Origin: Phoronis australis
Taxonomy: Eukaryota > Phoronida > Phoronidae
Length of the DNA: 64,000 nucleotides
NCBI GenBank assembly: GCA_002633005.1
Contig: NMRA01000048.1
Coordinates: forward strand, 610,148-674,147
Reading direction: 5' to 3'
A model generated the notes under the pieces. That model did no database searches and was not told the DNA's origin. It saw nothing but the letters and a program-made list of their open reading frames with translations. Each line of letters opens with the position of its first letter. Position 1 is the stretch's first letter. The translations under genes and the position numbers were made by a program. Shown in pieces: positions 27,801 through 38,431 of the stretch.

Positions 27801-30800
27801 ACTGTTTTTTAGTGTTTTTTTGGCATCCGCCCCACTATTCACCAAACCATTCTTAGGCTGATTTTGAAAATTGGCGTTTATGTTCTCAGTGTGAAGAGGA
27901 TGGTTGAGGATGACGACTTTGACTACTGTGGTGCCTCTTGGTGGCAATTTTGTTTTGCGCCATAGCTGTATCTCCTAAACCTACTGCAGGATCTCTATTA
28001 AATTTAGTTAATTTCATTTTTTTTCATTTTTCTTTTTGTTTCTCTGAAGTACCTTGACAGATTTTTATGAAATTTAGTAAAGAGCTTTCTATTAAAGAAA
28101 TGATAGCAAGTTCCGGTTTTCAGATGGATTGTGCCAACTGGTGGCCATTTTTATGAGACACATAAACAACCCTCGAAGCACACCGTTTGCTGTGCATTTG
28201 TGGGCCCATTTCAATTCCGTTTTGCTCTTGCATGAAATTTTGGTAAATAGCTTTCTATTAAAAACTGATGGCATTTCCCGTATCCACATGGATTTGTTGT
28301 TTTTTTTTGCGCTATCTAGTGGCTATTTTTATGATGCAAATAAACAACCCTAGAAGCGCATTGTTGCGGTGCATTCGTTTGCACATTTCAATGCTCCGTG
28401 TTAATATTGCATGGTAAGTAGCTTTCTATTAAAAAGTGATGGTATATCCCCTATCCGCATGGTAAGTAGCTTTCTATTATGGTATATCCCCTATCCGCAT
28501 CAATTTGTTTTTTTTTTGCACTATCTAGTGACTATTTTTATGATACAACCCTAGAAGCACACGGTTTGCGGTGAATTCGTGGGCGCCTTTCAATGCTCCA
28601 CATTGTTCTTGTCAGATGAGTCAGGACTTCTCTGTTGCCTCATAGTGGCGTATTTGAATCTGTTGCTGTATCTCTTAAGCACCTTGTGGGGTCTTGTGTA
28701 AAATGTGGCAAGTTTATTCCTATGAACTTGGACGAATCTCGACTAACAAAAATGAATATGCCCCCTAGTGGCATTGGATTTTTTACATTTACCTCTGTAT
28801 TTTTGGAGCTTCTAAACGCATTTTCACAAAATTTGCAAACAGTTTTCAAGTAACTAGGGCTTGACTTCCCATTTTTGGACAAGTTCATTGTATTGTGAAC
28901 TATCAAGTGGCCAACAACACCCCCAGAAGCATACCTTTTATGTTGCAGTCGTGGATGTATTTCAAGGCTTTGCATAGTTTTCGTCTTGATTTGCATCAGT
29001 TTGACTATAATAATGAAATGTTGCTTCATTACTTGCCCAAGAATTTAAAAATACACCTCAGCATATGCTGGTGATTTGTTACTTGTTCTGGACTTCAGAC
29101 TTTAACGACTCAACAGACCGTTGCTTGCCTGGTCAGAGTCAGTGACCTGTCAGACAAAAGTTTGTGACCTGGACTGCAGCAGGTGTCATTTCTGTGTATT
29201 TTAGATGAGTTCATAAAATTTGTAATAGAATCAAAAGCTCATCCCACCAACTGCCCGATCCAATTATCTCCTCACTATGCTAACATCAGACCAGCTGCTG
29301 ACCTTAGGTGCAGACTAATCCAACGGCAATATCATAGTGCACTCTTTGGCTAACATGGAGTCTTTAGGTGACTCAAAAAGGATTGTCGCTACCTATGATG
29401 TTGCCATCAGTTGTTAACCATCATGATCATCCGAATGTGTCTCACATCAACTAATTGGAGTTGTTGTTTGCTCATGATGTCAGCTTGCCATAATCTACTT
29501 AGTTTTGTCTGTTTAGCTAAAGTTTTGCTTGTGAACTGACGCGTTGTAACTTAGTTTTCAAATCATAATTTAAGGATGTTTGCTTATGTTTGCTTTTAAT
29601 TTGTAACAGAGTAAATGACATTGTGGCATTGTATTGTTAGCATTGAATCTTCTTTAAGTGAGTATAAGCCCGCCTTTTGCTTAGGAAACTAATTTTATTT
29701 AGATCACTTATCGCTAAAAATTATAAGATGTTTTCTAAGCTTGGAAAGAACTGACTATTCCTTGTTGCGGCAGTCTATGCGCAGGGCATAAATTGTACTA
29801 TCGTCAACTTATTGTCTCAAACAGTAGTGAACTGTGAGTTGAGCTTCCGAAGCCCAGAATAGCTTCTAATTTCATCAAGGAACACAGTTTTACATGCTAA
29901 AAGTAATGACCAAATTCAGTTGTCCTCTCATGACGTAATGAACAGTAATGATGAGTCATTCTAGCTACTCAGATGACAACTTCCACTTGAACTCAGCCTT
30001 TAATTCATTTTGTTTGATTATTTTTGATGTGTTCTGTAATCGGGATGGTAAGTGATCTCCATGAAAAGTTAGTTTTGTATAGAAGGAGTGTTTATAACAG
30101 CTCTAAGTAGGGCACTCTGTGTTTATATTTGGCAAACTGCATTGTTTTCATTTCAGTACATCCATTTCTGTATTGAGTTAGCAAATTCAAAGTTAGAAGA
30201 AAACTTCAACAGAATACGAAGGTACGCTGCTGTCATCTTATTTTATAATGTCCTTAACTTAGTGCATCGAAGTTATGTGAGGTACTAGAATTGAGTCTTG
30301 TTTTTTTACGTATGCATTGATTTTTTAAAATTTTCAGATTGTAAACCTGAATGTGACAAGGAGTCTTTGCACATCACAAATTCTCTATTCTGTAATTCTC
30401 TAGTGACAGTTCTTTCCTGCTTACAGGTTATTTTGGATGAAAAGCTGTGGTTATGGTTTGTCATGAGTCTGTTGTTGTCTATCCGCATAATGTTATACAT
30501 TAGATATTTTGGCTTTAATATTTCTACGCTAAAATTGACATTAGCCAATCTTCACTAGCTGGATCCTGTGCTTTGCACAGTTACTAGCTAGTGTAAGGGA
30601 ATCAGCTTTAGCCAGTTTACGCTAGACATGGGAAGTTGCCCTGATGAAACATGCTTCAGTTAACAAACAAAATATCACCTAAAAGCTGTGCTGTTATCAA
30701 TACTTTTAAGTATTATTTGCTATAATTGTCACCCGTTTTTTTCCTTATCGAATTTAATTTTTTTGTTAAATCCCATTGTTATAGTTATTTCACCATACAC

Positions 30801-33800
30801 AAATGTGATCTATGTGAAAGTTTATTTGCCCCACCTTAAACCCACTTGCCCCACCTTAAACCCACTTGCCCCGTTTAGTGGGAATGTTCATTGCATGAGC
30901 CTGGGTAGATTTCAGTAATGCTTGTACCTCACAAAAAATCTAGCCAAAATCAGTGTTTTTCTCATTTAAAATACACGGCAACATCTCACCTAATCTTGCG
31001 AAGTCTTGCTTTTCAACGATGTCCTAGCGTTACTGAAATTACGGCGGGTTTGCCAGTGCTTCCATCAGGTTTGAGTAACATGCAACATACAGGCATTTTT
31101 GCTGTAACAAAGAATGCCTGCCAGGCCGAGTCCAGTTACGTATTTCTGAGAGGTTTGGATTTTCACTGAGTGTTATGTGACATGACACACACAACAACAT
31201 GAAAGTGTCACGCATGAAGATATGAATGGGATTCTAGACGTGACCAATCTTATTTGATTACTTGAAAACTTTTAACCATTAAAAGAAAGTGTCCTGTGGG
31301 AGTATGTCATTCAGTACCAGTCCAAAGTGGCAAAAGGTTGACCCAGATAAGCATTAACACCTGACCTGATGCGGGAAACCCCGAACACTTGAAACTGTCT
31401 TTGCAATTTAATTTGAATCCAAAATATAAAATGTGATTTTTTACTGGTTATGACTATAATATTCCGCAACAGGACTTATTCCTCATCAGGGCTTAACGCC
31501 AAAATGAATGATTATAATGGGAAACATGAAACTTTTAGGCAGTTGACTCTGTGGGCTAGTAGTTGTAAGCCTACGCCGGAGTCAAAGGAAAACCTGACTG
31601 CCTGGGCCTTGGTTCGCTTTTCACAAAAAGTGGTTTTACATGATTGTGTCTTTGGCTCTGCACTAAAGACTGTAATAAAGGTTATGATCTTGGCCACTTA
31701 ACTCTAATATAAATTAAAGTACTTTTCACGGGATGCCAAAGCAAGGAACTCTCACCCCGTCATCATGGTTTCTTAGTAGGTCTCAGCATGCGACCGCAGC
31801 ACACAGATTATGCCTACGCGGCGGCGAATGGGTACACATAAAATACCATTGACAGTAGTTTCTTTGAATTCTCTTGCCGCCAAATGTTGAGCTCGTGGCG
31901 AAAACGGTAAACGCAGGCCGCAGAGGAATACCCCCGAAATGTGTTTAGCTTCGAGAAAGTAGCGCGTACGCTGGATCGACTGAGGCCACAAATCATTAAG
32001 ACAAAGAAAAAAACAACACGCCGGAGATTTGCGGCCACAGAACCCATTGCTTTTCCGTCGCGGTAACAATTGGGAAGGAGGCGTCGGGCTGGGGCAGGTG
32101 TCCTCGCGGCCACTCTCGAGAAGTTTCTGTCTGACGGTGTCGAACGGCAGTTGCCCACTCAACATCCAGGTCCGAACTTAGCGTTTTATTAATAGATAAC
32201 TCATCTGTTGAGCTGGACTACGGTACCTTTTGTAAGCTGTGGGAGCATCGTGCTCCCTGGTTGTGGAATGGTGGAATGATTTGAATGGCGGAGAAGGTGG
32301 AGCTTCCTGCTGTGCTCTTGCAAGATTTGATCGATAGTAATGTTCCAAGGAGTATAAAGCAAACCTGCCACCTCCATGTCTATTGAGTGACAGATTCAAT
32401 GCCTTACAGTGTTCCTACAATGGATTTTTGTGCTTTTTGAGGTTTTGCACCGTGTATGATAATTTTATAACACAAAATCTAACTCAAGTACTTAGATTGG
32501 GAAATAATTGTTATTGAGGGTTTTGAATTTCAAAGAAAGGGTTATGACTTTGATTTCCCACCATTGTCATCATGGAAGACATCCATTAGTTGACAGTATG
32601 TATCCAATGGCGTATAGTAGTGATTTTGTAAGTTACGAAGACTAATAGCTAGCGAGCTTGACGAATATTATCAAGACAGGTGTGGAGGTGGGGATGAAGA
32701 CCACATTTGGGCCATAAGTGAAACAGTAATGAGTTAGACCTCGCCATATCGGCAGACTTAATTTGCATGTTTGTAGCCCTTGAATTGATCTCTTGCTCCA
32801 CCCTGTACTGCCATACCGTGTCCAACGCATGAACCTTTGCCATTACGTTTGGAAACGCGAAAATTGAAATATTGTCTTTCCGCTCTTACTGCATCCTCCG
32901 CACATACAACTTTCCATAATACTCAGTCCAACTCAAGTTTAGATACCACTACGGCTGGCTTGTTGCTGGTGTAGAACAACACAATAACAGAGACCAGACC
33001 CACTCATGACATTACACTAAAATTTTATTAATTTTTGCGTTTATTTCTTGATTAAAAGTACGCAAATTGAAGAAGAAATACTTGAAAAATCATACCAAAA
33101 TTGTTGGTAACCGAATTCAAACATATATGGTGTGAAGGGATTAACGAAGGTAGCTTCCTTGAGAACACAGCGGGGTGCTACACCTCTCTTGCTATTCTAA
33201 CCTTTTCACCATTCCTCAAGAAGGGAGTAGGACACTCCTGAGGGATTAAGGATTTTTATTAAGTACCATAGTCAATTGAACATATCCCTAGTTGTCTCGA
33301 GCTGTACCTCAAGATTATTGCTTGATTATTCCATTATGAACAAAAATGACAAAATGGAAATGAAGCAATGAAATTAGGGTTGATTTGATAATTATAGCAC
33401 TCCATCAATAGTCGGTCAAGCAGACAACCGGAAATTCACAGTGCAAATTCTCACAGCCATGCAGTCCCGTGAAATCTCAGGATCTCAAAGTTTAACACTA
33501 GAATGCACGGGTCATGGGTGGGAGTTGGCATTTCAGTCCAAGAGTTCTATGCTCAAAGGTACAAGGGTTCTTTGGAGGAGTTAAAATTCTGATGAAACAG
33601 GTGGGGAAATTAAATTGGGATTGGGCGGTAAGCTGCATTGTCGGTACTCAAAGTGCTTAAAATCACCAATTTTGTGTCAAAGACACCAAAAAAACCAACC
33701 CCATCATTTGATCAACTGTCAAATTACAACACCCGCAAACATGATCTGATGATATGCTTATTAGCTGATCTCTATTTACGATCACTTATTGATTGATACA

Positions 33801-35289
33801 CATTTACCTCACAGCTGCAGTAGTCATTCTTCATTGTGTTTAGTATGAAAAGTCATCAGATAATGCTGCTCATTTTCCCATGGCCTTATGAAGTTGCTTG
33901 TTTTTGGGATATTGAATTCTTGATTATGACATGCTGTGCTATAAAGGATGGTTTAATGATGTTGTCAAGGTAGTCACTTATCAAAACAAGGTAAATGGTG
34001 TTTTTTACTATGAAAATTTTGAAAGTTTAGGGTGGAAAGTTTGCCTAGCATGGACGTTGACTGGAATGAATGTAGTACTGCCGTGTATTTAAGTAAAACG
34101 AACGACTTTTAACAAGAGTGAACTTGTACATTAGGATGCGGCCATATTGGTAACTACGAAACTGTATTACAGGTTTTACTAAATGCCGGGTAATCCTATC
34201 ACACCCCCCTTACTTAGATGAAAATCCTGTAAAATGTCCCTTTAACTGTAGAGTCTGAAATTGAACAAAACTTGACGTGAGTGTCAACCAAACTTCTCTA
34301 GTGATGGTTGTGGAAATTGGCATGTATGTTGTTCCTAATGTGAAGAGAAGGTCTGATGATGACTTCTGACAACTTCATATACTGGGGCACCTCCTAGTGG
34401 CAGTTGTTTTTTGCGCCCATAGCCTCCTAATGGCAATTTCATTTTTTTCATTTTCCTTGGATTCTAAAAGTTCCTCGATGGATTTTTATGAAATTTTGTA
34501 AATAGCTTTGATGACACATACAAGTTTTTGGATGGATTCAACGTATCTTGCACTATCTTGTGGTCGTTTTTATGATTCCGATAAACCCTCCAGAAGCACA
34601 GCGTTTATGGCGCATTCGTAGGTGTATTTCAATGCTACATTGCTCTTGTCTTGACAGGTGTGTTCCTACTGAGAGAGCATTGCTCACTTTCTATACAATC
34701 CTACTTTGATTTTTCTAACATTGCTCCCTTTAGTGGGAATAGTAATTACGCCTTAAATTTGCGTCACATATATTCGATGCTCACGGTGGACGCATATCAA
34801 CGCTTCAGGATAGTCTTGTTTAAGTTTTAATGCATTGCCAGCATTTACTGATTGCAGTTATCTCCGAGATGTACTTCTCTTTCTGACATTTAATATTTCT
34901 GTTTCAAAATATTTTTGAGTACCGTACTTGTCCGCATTACCGCACAGGGCGCTTAAATTAGGAATCTAAAAAACGGGGTGGGCGGTAAGCCGAGCATGGG
35001 CCGTGTTCTTGGTGAGAATGAGCATGGTATTTGAATTACTGAACAGGTATTGTTTTTCAGGTTCAAGCACCTGTACATTTCAATGTTAGAAGAGAGGAAA
35101 GAAAAGCTAGGAAAAAGACATTGCTGTAATACTACAAGAGATGGTATTGAAAAAAGTGTATGGCACAATGAGCAAAGACTATCTCCAACAGTGCATACAA
35201 GCACAACAGAAACCCTTGATGTAGTGAAAAAAGTTGAAAGGGTGAAATTGGAGGATGGTACCACATCACCTTTATTTTCTAACATATAG
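12829..35289 (+). CDS. TYW3: tRNA wybutosine-synthesizing protein 3 (TYW3), seven exons, 261 aa
   Basis: Exons are 12829-13002, 18475-18552, 22415-22513, 24327-24398, 26071-26139, 30157-30221 and 35061-35289 (TAG stop). All introns have GT/AG ends; the first five are phase 0 and the last phase 2. The sum is 786 nt in one open frame. TYW3 uses S-adenosylmethionine to methylate the wybutosine intermediate yW-86 to yW-72 at G37 of tRNA-Phe. Family landmarks in order are DLSRKGSVD (19-27), SSCSGR (47-52), [11 protein letters not shown] (98-108), GFRNSGIS (125-132) and STHGLEVPL (145-153), then a helical K/E-rich C-terminus that continues across the exon 6/7 junction. Length agrees with vertebrate TYW3 (about 260 aa). 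The start is the ATG at 12829; a second in-frame ATG is at 12835. The last about 55 residues are family-variable. A TE-rich, 22 kb transcription unit for a small protein is notable. Confidence 0.95.
13120..13270 (+). repeat. tRNA-derived SINE-like element in TYW3 intron 1
   Basis: It has an A-box-like TTAGCTGAATGG (13135-13146) and a B-box GGTTCGATCCC (13164-13174) at tRNA-like spacing. These are enclosed by complementary ends, AATTGCCTAT on the left and ATAGGCAATT on the right, that resemble an extended acceptor stem. There is no canonical anticodon arm and no 3' CCA context, so I call a SINE head rather than a functional tRNA. The 3' extent of the SINE is unclear. Confidence 0.5.
13470..13745. 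mobile_element. Small non-autonomous element with CAGTGGYGGATCTAGG-type end
   Basis: The left end is cagtggtggatctagg. The right end inverted reads ggcggttttagtgggggtcc, similar to the left end of the element at 14179. A G/C run with one N lies at 13713. Such ends are common in hAT-like non-autonomous elements. No target duplication was established. Confidence 0.4.
14179..14471. mobile_element. Small non-autonomous element with CAGTGGCGGATTTAGG end
   Basis: The left end is CAGTGGCGGATTTAGG followed by a long G run. The right end inverted reads AGGGGCAGATCCAGGATT. This imperfect inverted terminal pair resembles hAT-type non-autonomous elements. About 290 bp, no coding capacity, in TYW3 intron 1. 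Confidence 0.45.
14690..14930. repeat. Short tandem duplication around 'gcataagtcccggcga'
   Basis: Two units of about 70 bp repeat 'gacagtggcataagtcccgg' / 'gacagaggcataagtcccgg', followed by a diverged third unit. Open frames here on both strands follow from the repeat, not from a gene. Confidence 0.6.
15163..15308. mobile_element. About 146 bp MITE-like element, copy 1
   Basis: It matches 27196-27353 along its length ('taaaattagagg', 'cccaaagcccact', 'ggtgcgtaggc', 'cctacgccccactacag'). Ends are inverted: GTGCAGTAGTGG on the left and, inverted from the right, AGCAGTGCTGTAGTGG. Non-coding. Confidence 0.65.
16705..17925 (+). repeat. Two about 610 bp near-identical tandem copies joined by one N
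   Basis: Copy 1 is 16705-17314 and copy 2 is 17316-17925, with a single N at 17315 exactly at the junction. They differ by only a few substitutions and indels (for example 'aagcctaact' versus 'aagccttact'). This is the pattern expected when two overlapping contig ends or two haplotypes are placed in tandem. It lies in TYW3 intron 1. Confidence 0.9.
18600..19060 (+). repeat. Cassette repeat units (TYW3 intron 2)
   Basis: Diverged units of the cassette family contain GTGCCCCCTAGTGGCA (18763-18778) and GTGCCACCTACTGGCA (18914-18929), each followed by a T-rich run. They start only about 50 bp after exon 2 of TYW3. Confidence 0.7.
19930..21440 (+). repeat. Full-length cassette repeat with head and tail (TYW3 intron 2)
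   Basis: The head is 'tttttatgcgccc...atttatatgtgga' followed by a TCCGTCCG-rich stretch. It is followed by diverged about 160 bp units with CTAGTGGC words at 20133-20148, 20321-20336, 20768-20782 and elsewhere. The tail is 'gtgggcgcatttcaacgctc' near 21397. ATGCGCCC at the head and GGGCGCAT at the tail are inverted complements, so this may be one mobile unit. No protein is encoded. Confidence 0.65.
21640..21898 (-). pseudogene. BEL/Pao-type retrotransposon gag zinc-knuckle remnant
   Basis: On the - strand a short frame reads KCLFCDQTH, then after about 35 residues [14 protein letters not shown], then [15 protein letters not shown]. This serial Cys/His layout (C-x2-C...H, C-x2-C-x3-H-x4-C, then RLTCxxCxKxHP) is characteristic of BEL/Pao polyproteins. 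Flanking sequence is out of frame or noncoding, so it is an isolated fragment. It lies in TYW3 intron 2, antisense to the gene. Confidence 0.7.
25161..25244 (+). repeat. 28 bp x 3 tandem repeat
   Basis: The unit 'tatgtcttgtgtccattc...' occurs three times with minor changes in TYW3 intron 4. Short open frames across it come from the repeat. Confidence 0.8.
27196..27353. mobile_element. About 158 bp MITE-like element, copy 2
   Basis: This is the second copy of the element at 15163-15308, in TYW3 intron 5. The left end AGTGCTGTAGTG and the right end CACTACAGTACTGCT are inverted complements with one mismatch. It is about 80 % similar to copy 1 by eye. Confidence 0.65.
27446..28925 (+). repeat. 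Cassette repeat array with head and several tails (TYW3 intron 5)
   Basis: The head 'ttttatgcgcccacatattt' at about 27448 is followed by units with GTGCCCCCTAATGGCA (27629-27644), GCACCACCTAGTGGCCA (27778-27794) and ATGCCCCCTAGTGGCA (28758-28773). Tail modules near 28200, 28370 and 28580 show local duplications, for example 'ggtatatcccctatccgcat' twice at 28440-28500. Confidence 0.65.
31755..32180. other. CpG-rich segment inside TYW3 intron 6
   Basis: This about 430 bp block is clearly richer in G+C and CpG than its surroundings. A - strand open frame (31773-32165, 130 codons) runs through it, rich in Arg, Pro and Ser. I recognise no domain. It could be an unmethylated island or promoter, or an exon of an unknown antisense gene. 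Confidence 0.4.
34290..34810 (+). repeat. Cassette repeat units near the end of TYW3 intron 6
   Basis: Units contain GGCACCTCCTAGTGGCAG (about 34385-34402), the 'gatttttatgaaattttgta' segment and the tail 'gtatttcaatgctacattgc'. The array ends about 250 bp before the last TYW3 exon. Confidence 0.6.
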
Positions 35290-35350
35290 CAATGACTTGT
35301 TTGCTGTGTCAGTGATTTAAAGGTATGTGTTAACAAAAGCTGATTTTAGT

Positions 35351-35497
35351 GTTCATCATACATGTATTAGTGTTCATCATACATGTATTAGTGTTCATCA
35401 TACATGTATTAGTGTTCATCATACATGTATTAGTGTTCATCATACATGTACTTGTGTTCATCATACATGTATTTGTGTTCATCATACATGTATTTGT
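35351..35497 (+). repeat. 21 bp minisatellite, seven units, after the TYW3 stop
   Basis: Seven copies of GTTCATCATACATGTATTAGT lie about 60 bp after the TYW3 stop codon, so probably in the 3' UTR. The last units carry T or C changes (ACTT, ATTT). Because 21 is divisible by three, the array translates as a repeated VHHTCIS in an open frame, but this is not a gene. Confidence 0.9.
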
Positions 35498-35517
35498 GTT
35501 TTTCATGACTGGAGTTA

Positions 35518-35523
35518 ATTAAA
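35518..35523 (+). promoter_or_regulatory. Candidate TYW3 polyadenylation signal ATTAAA
   Basis: This is the common variant hexamer, 229 nt after the TYW3 stop and just beyond the minisatellite. There is no independent evidence of cleavage here. Confidence 0.3.
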
Positions 35524-35609
35524 AAGTGCTGGAGAAAAGTGACTATATTTCATTTCCAAGGGATAGCATTGTAAAAGGTCATTATTCCAAATACCATTCT
35601 TAAGAAAGA

Positions 35610-35910
35610 TCTAATGTGCCGTCACCCCCCTCCCTTTTGTTCAGTATCCACTGTCGTATCTTCAAACCCCTTTGACATATACTCCTAAAATTTTGCAGGC
35701 ATGTTCTTATCATGGATGGGACAGCACCAACTGACTTTTGGTCATCCCTGAGCATCCAGTGTCCGCCGCTTTATCTCCTAAACCCCTTGGAGGGTTGTAA
35801 TGAAACTTGAAAGATGTGTACCTATGAAGATACAACTTTCAGATGAATACCACTGATAGATTTCTATTATGGAAACAACGATGTCTTCCCTTATGTAGAC
35901 AGATTTGACG
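35610..35910 (+). repeat. Diverged cassette repeat units downstream of TYW3
   Basis: Fragments of the family ('gcatgttcttatcatggatg', 'tatctcctaaaccccttgga', 'tttctattatggaaacaacg') are recognisable. A short gap follows. Confidence 0.5.
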
Positions 35911-35978
35911 TATTGTGTTTGTATTGTCTGTAACTTGATTTGTAGGATCATTCAGCAACAATTCAATATTGAATGAGT

Positions 35979-35989
35979 NNNNNNNNNNN
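35979..35989. other. Assembly gap (11 N)
   Basis: Eleven undetermined bases. The open frame drawn through them is not meaningful. Confidence 0.99.
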
Positions 35990-37849
35990 ATAACTATTTT
36001 AGCTTTTCCTCAGTCTAAAAATGAAATCACAGCTCTTGCCCACCGACCAACCAAATTCACTGCTTGCACTCTCTCGTTGACTACACTAGCCATCTTAGTT
36101 GTCTTCACAGGTGTTCCATTACAATTACAAGCTAACTATCGAAATTGGTGCATTTCCGCGAATAGCAGTTTTCCGGTTAGTGTACTGCTCCTGGAGTAAA
36201 GTAGTTCGGCATGCACTGGGCCATAAGTGCTGTTTTAAAAATATTGATATCTAATTTAGTCACTGTGTGTTGTTCATAGATGTTTCAATGTAGCTTAGTT
36301 AGTATATTAAAAGAATAATCCACGTGATATTGTTAACTCTGATCAGCGTTTGTAAATCACCGAGTATATCAATACGCACAGTCGTTTATCTTCAATCAAA
36401 CCCAATGTTTTTGTAGTTTTTTAGCTTAATTGTTCATCGATTCTTAAAAATCGAAAACCAAACTTGGTTGTTTTTTCCATCTGAATATCGCTGTGATATT
36501 TGTTTTTAACGAAAACTGTAGGTTAATGAAGTTTGTAAATTCGCCAGTGTGTACAAGCAGAGGTGTTTACTACAGATTATGGTTGGGTAATTACACTTAA
36601 TTGCGTCTTGCTCGCTCCGGACAATGCGGTCATTGCATTCGAGTCCGACTTTGGTGCCGCGCTCTCTTTGATCCTGGTAAAAGCCGCTCCGAAGGACAAG
36701 CAGTGAAAAGTCGCGCATATTTTTAGAAATGCGTGACTTTCGTGTAAGTGTGTTATTCAGGGCATGTGAATAGTGACCTCAAGATTCTGGAATTCCTTTG
36801 CATGTTATGTGGTGGTGCAGGAATCAAAGTATGAACACAGTAGATAGGCAAGGGTCAGCCTAAAGTATGAACACAGTAGATAGGCAAGGGTCAGCCTAAA
36901 GTATGAACACAGTAGATAGGCAAGGGTCAGCCTAGTCTCATGACCAAGATCATCTGGTGTCAACTCCACGATTTTCAAGTGGTTGATGTTCTTGGCATAG
37001 ATAAAGCCACATTTCGCTCTTTACAGTTGGATTGAGCCTCTTGCTCTTATAAAGTCGATCTCATAATATTTGTAATGCTGATAGGAGTCTTTTCACATTA
37101 ACTTGAAGTCACAGGCACTGCATAATGCAGTGACTTTGGCACAAACTTTTCTGTCACTTTCTAATACCAAGTTCCATTGAAATTTCTGGTTGTTTTTGCT
37201 ACCATTCTCATTGACAGATCAATAACTTGATATTGTATTCTTTTCAGATGAGTATATCATCTTCTTTCGGATTGTTTTCTCAGATACCACAATTGAAGTT
37301 ACCAGTCATCATTCTGCTTGATCACAACATATTCTGTTTTATGTAGGATTTTTCTAGACATTGTGCAAGTATGTAGGAAATTTACAGTTCCTCAAGAATT
37401 GAATAGAAAGCAGGCACACTTTGAAACTTTTATTCATCATGTACACCAATACAAGGATGTATAATCCAATGAGGCTTGAGAAATTGCCCTTTCTATTACT
37501 GGGGTTATTAAAGAATACAGTGAAATAAAAACAGATACACTTAACTGGGTTACCCTATCCATTGCTATAAAGTGGCATTTCTTTAAATTACTTTAAAGTC
37601 ACTAATGGCATAAATAATTGTAATTCAAACCGTTTGATAATTATAAACATAATATCAGAACTAATTTTGAATTAAGATAACTTTCTGAATTATGTATTCC
37701 CTTTAATTACCATCAAGCCTTTGGAAAGACTACAGTCTCAGTATGTGTGACATGAAATTTAGTCCCTTTGAGTTAATAGTAATTCAACCTTTAAATTAAT
37801 ATCACATCCTTACTTCCAAAGCAAAATTTCACTAACTTTAATTGCCTTC
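35990..37849. other. Intergenic region between TYW3 and the transposon cluster
   Basis: No gene recognised. A - strand frame at 36506-36718 lies in a locally CpG-richer patch but shows no known motif. A three-unit 36 bp tandem repeat is annotated separately. Confidence 0.45.
36826..36933 (+). repeat. 36 bp x 3 perfect tandem repeat
   Basis: The unit begins 'aaagtatgaacacagtagat' and ends 'gggtcagcct'. Three consecutive copies appear identical, indicating recent expansion. Confidence 0.95.
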
Positions 37850-38412
37850 ACTAAAAAAACAAATTTATCTCTGGAGAACTTCCATAACTTTGACCTAAAG
37901 TGATACTAACTTTCTTGCTGAAATTTTCAACCACTGAGAATTGTGTTTCGCTTCTTAATTTTCCATTGCCTATTAAAATCTTCGACTTGTCCTGGAATAA
38001 ATCCATCTTTGTGATCATTGGCTGAGGTTTACTAAGGGTTTATGCAGCCAGTCCTATGAGCCCACTCAATATTTATTTCTGGTATTCTAGATGGTTTTTT
38101 TACTATTAACTTAACTACAGTTTCCATGCACTTCTTTCCATGGTTCAGAATTTACCCCAGGAATGGCCTTGAAAAATTAAGTTGTCCTGTCTGGACCTGT
38201 TGTCTAATTCATCCACCATGTTTTCTAAGCCACCTGTTGTCTCAACCCAACATTTTCCTGCTTAATTTGTGTGTATTGTCGACTTAGAGATCCATCTGAC
38301 AAAACTCTCACATTTTCAAATTTTGCATTCATTTGCTCTAGGAGTTCTCTGTTAGATATCTCAGGTCGATTATATTCAGGTTGGGCTGGTTGCGCAAACT
38401 GGTCCCTGATCT
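37850..38412 (-). pseudogene. LINE ORF1-like (coiled coil plus RNA-binding) remnant
   Basis: On the - strand, frameshifted pieces read NRELLEQMNAKFENV, then ENMVDELDNRSRQDNLIFQG, then EINIEWAHRTG, then KPQPMITKMDLFQDKSKIL. This order (coiled coil, 'NRSRxxNLIF', 'ExxHRTG', 'KPRPMI') is typical of L1-like ORF1 proteins. At least three frameshifts or stops break it. The outer LTR element inserted immediately upstream, at 38427-38431. Confidence 0.65.
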
Positions 38413-38431
38413 GCGTAAGTAACCCTACAGC

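Noticed and set aside
30088-30288. TYW3 ending at the in-frame stop at 30288
   Set aside because: A good donor (AG|GTACGC) at 30221 joins in phase to an acceptor at 35061, and the joined residues match the family's conserved C-terminal helix better than read-through does.
35351-35497. Possible CRISPR-like array
   Set aside because: Units are contiguous 21-bp tandem repeats without spacers, in a eukaryotic genome.
35327-35518. Frame encoding repeated VHHTCIS
   Set aside because: It arises only because the 21-bp minisatellite unit is a multiple of three; there is no start context or conserved domain.
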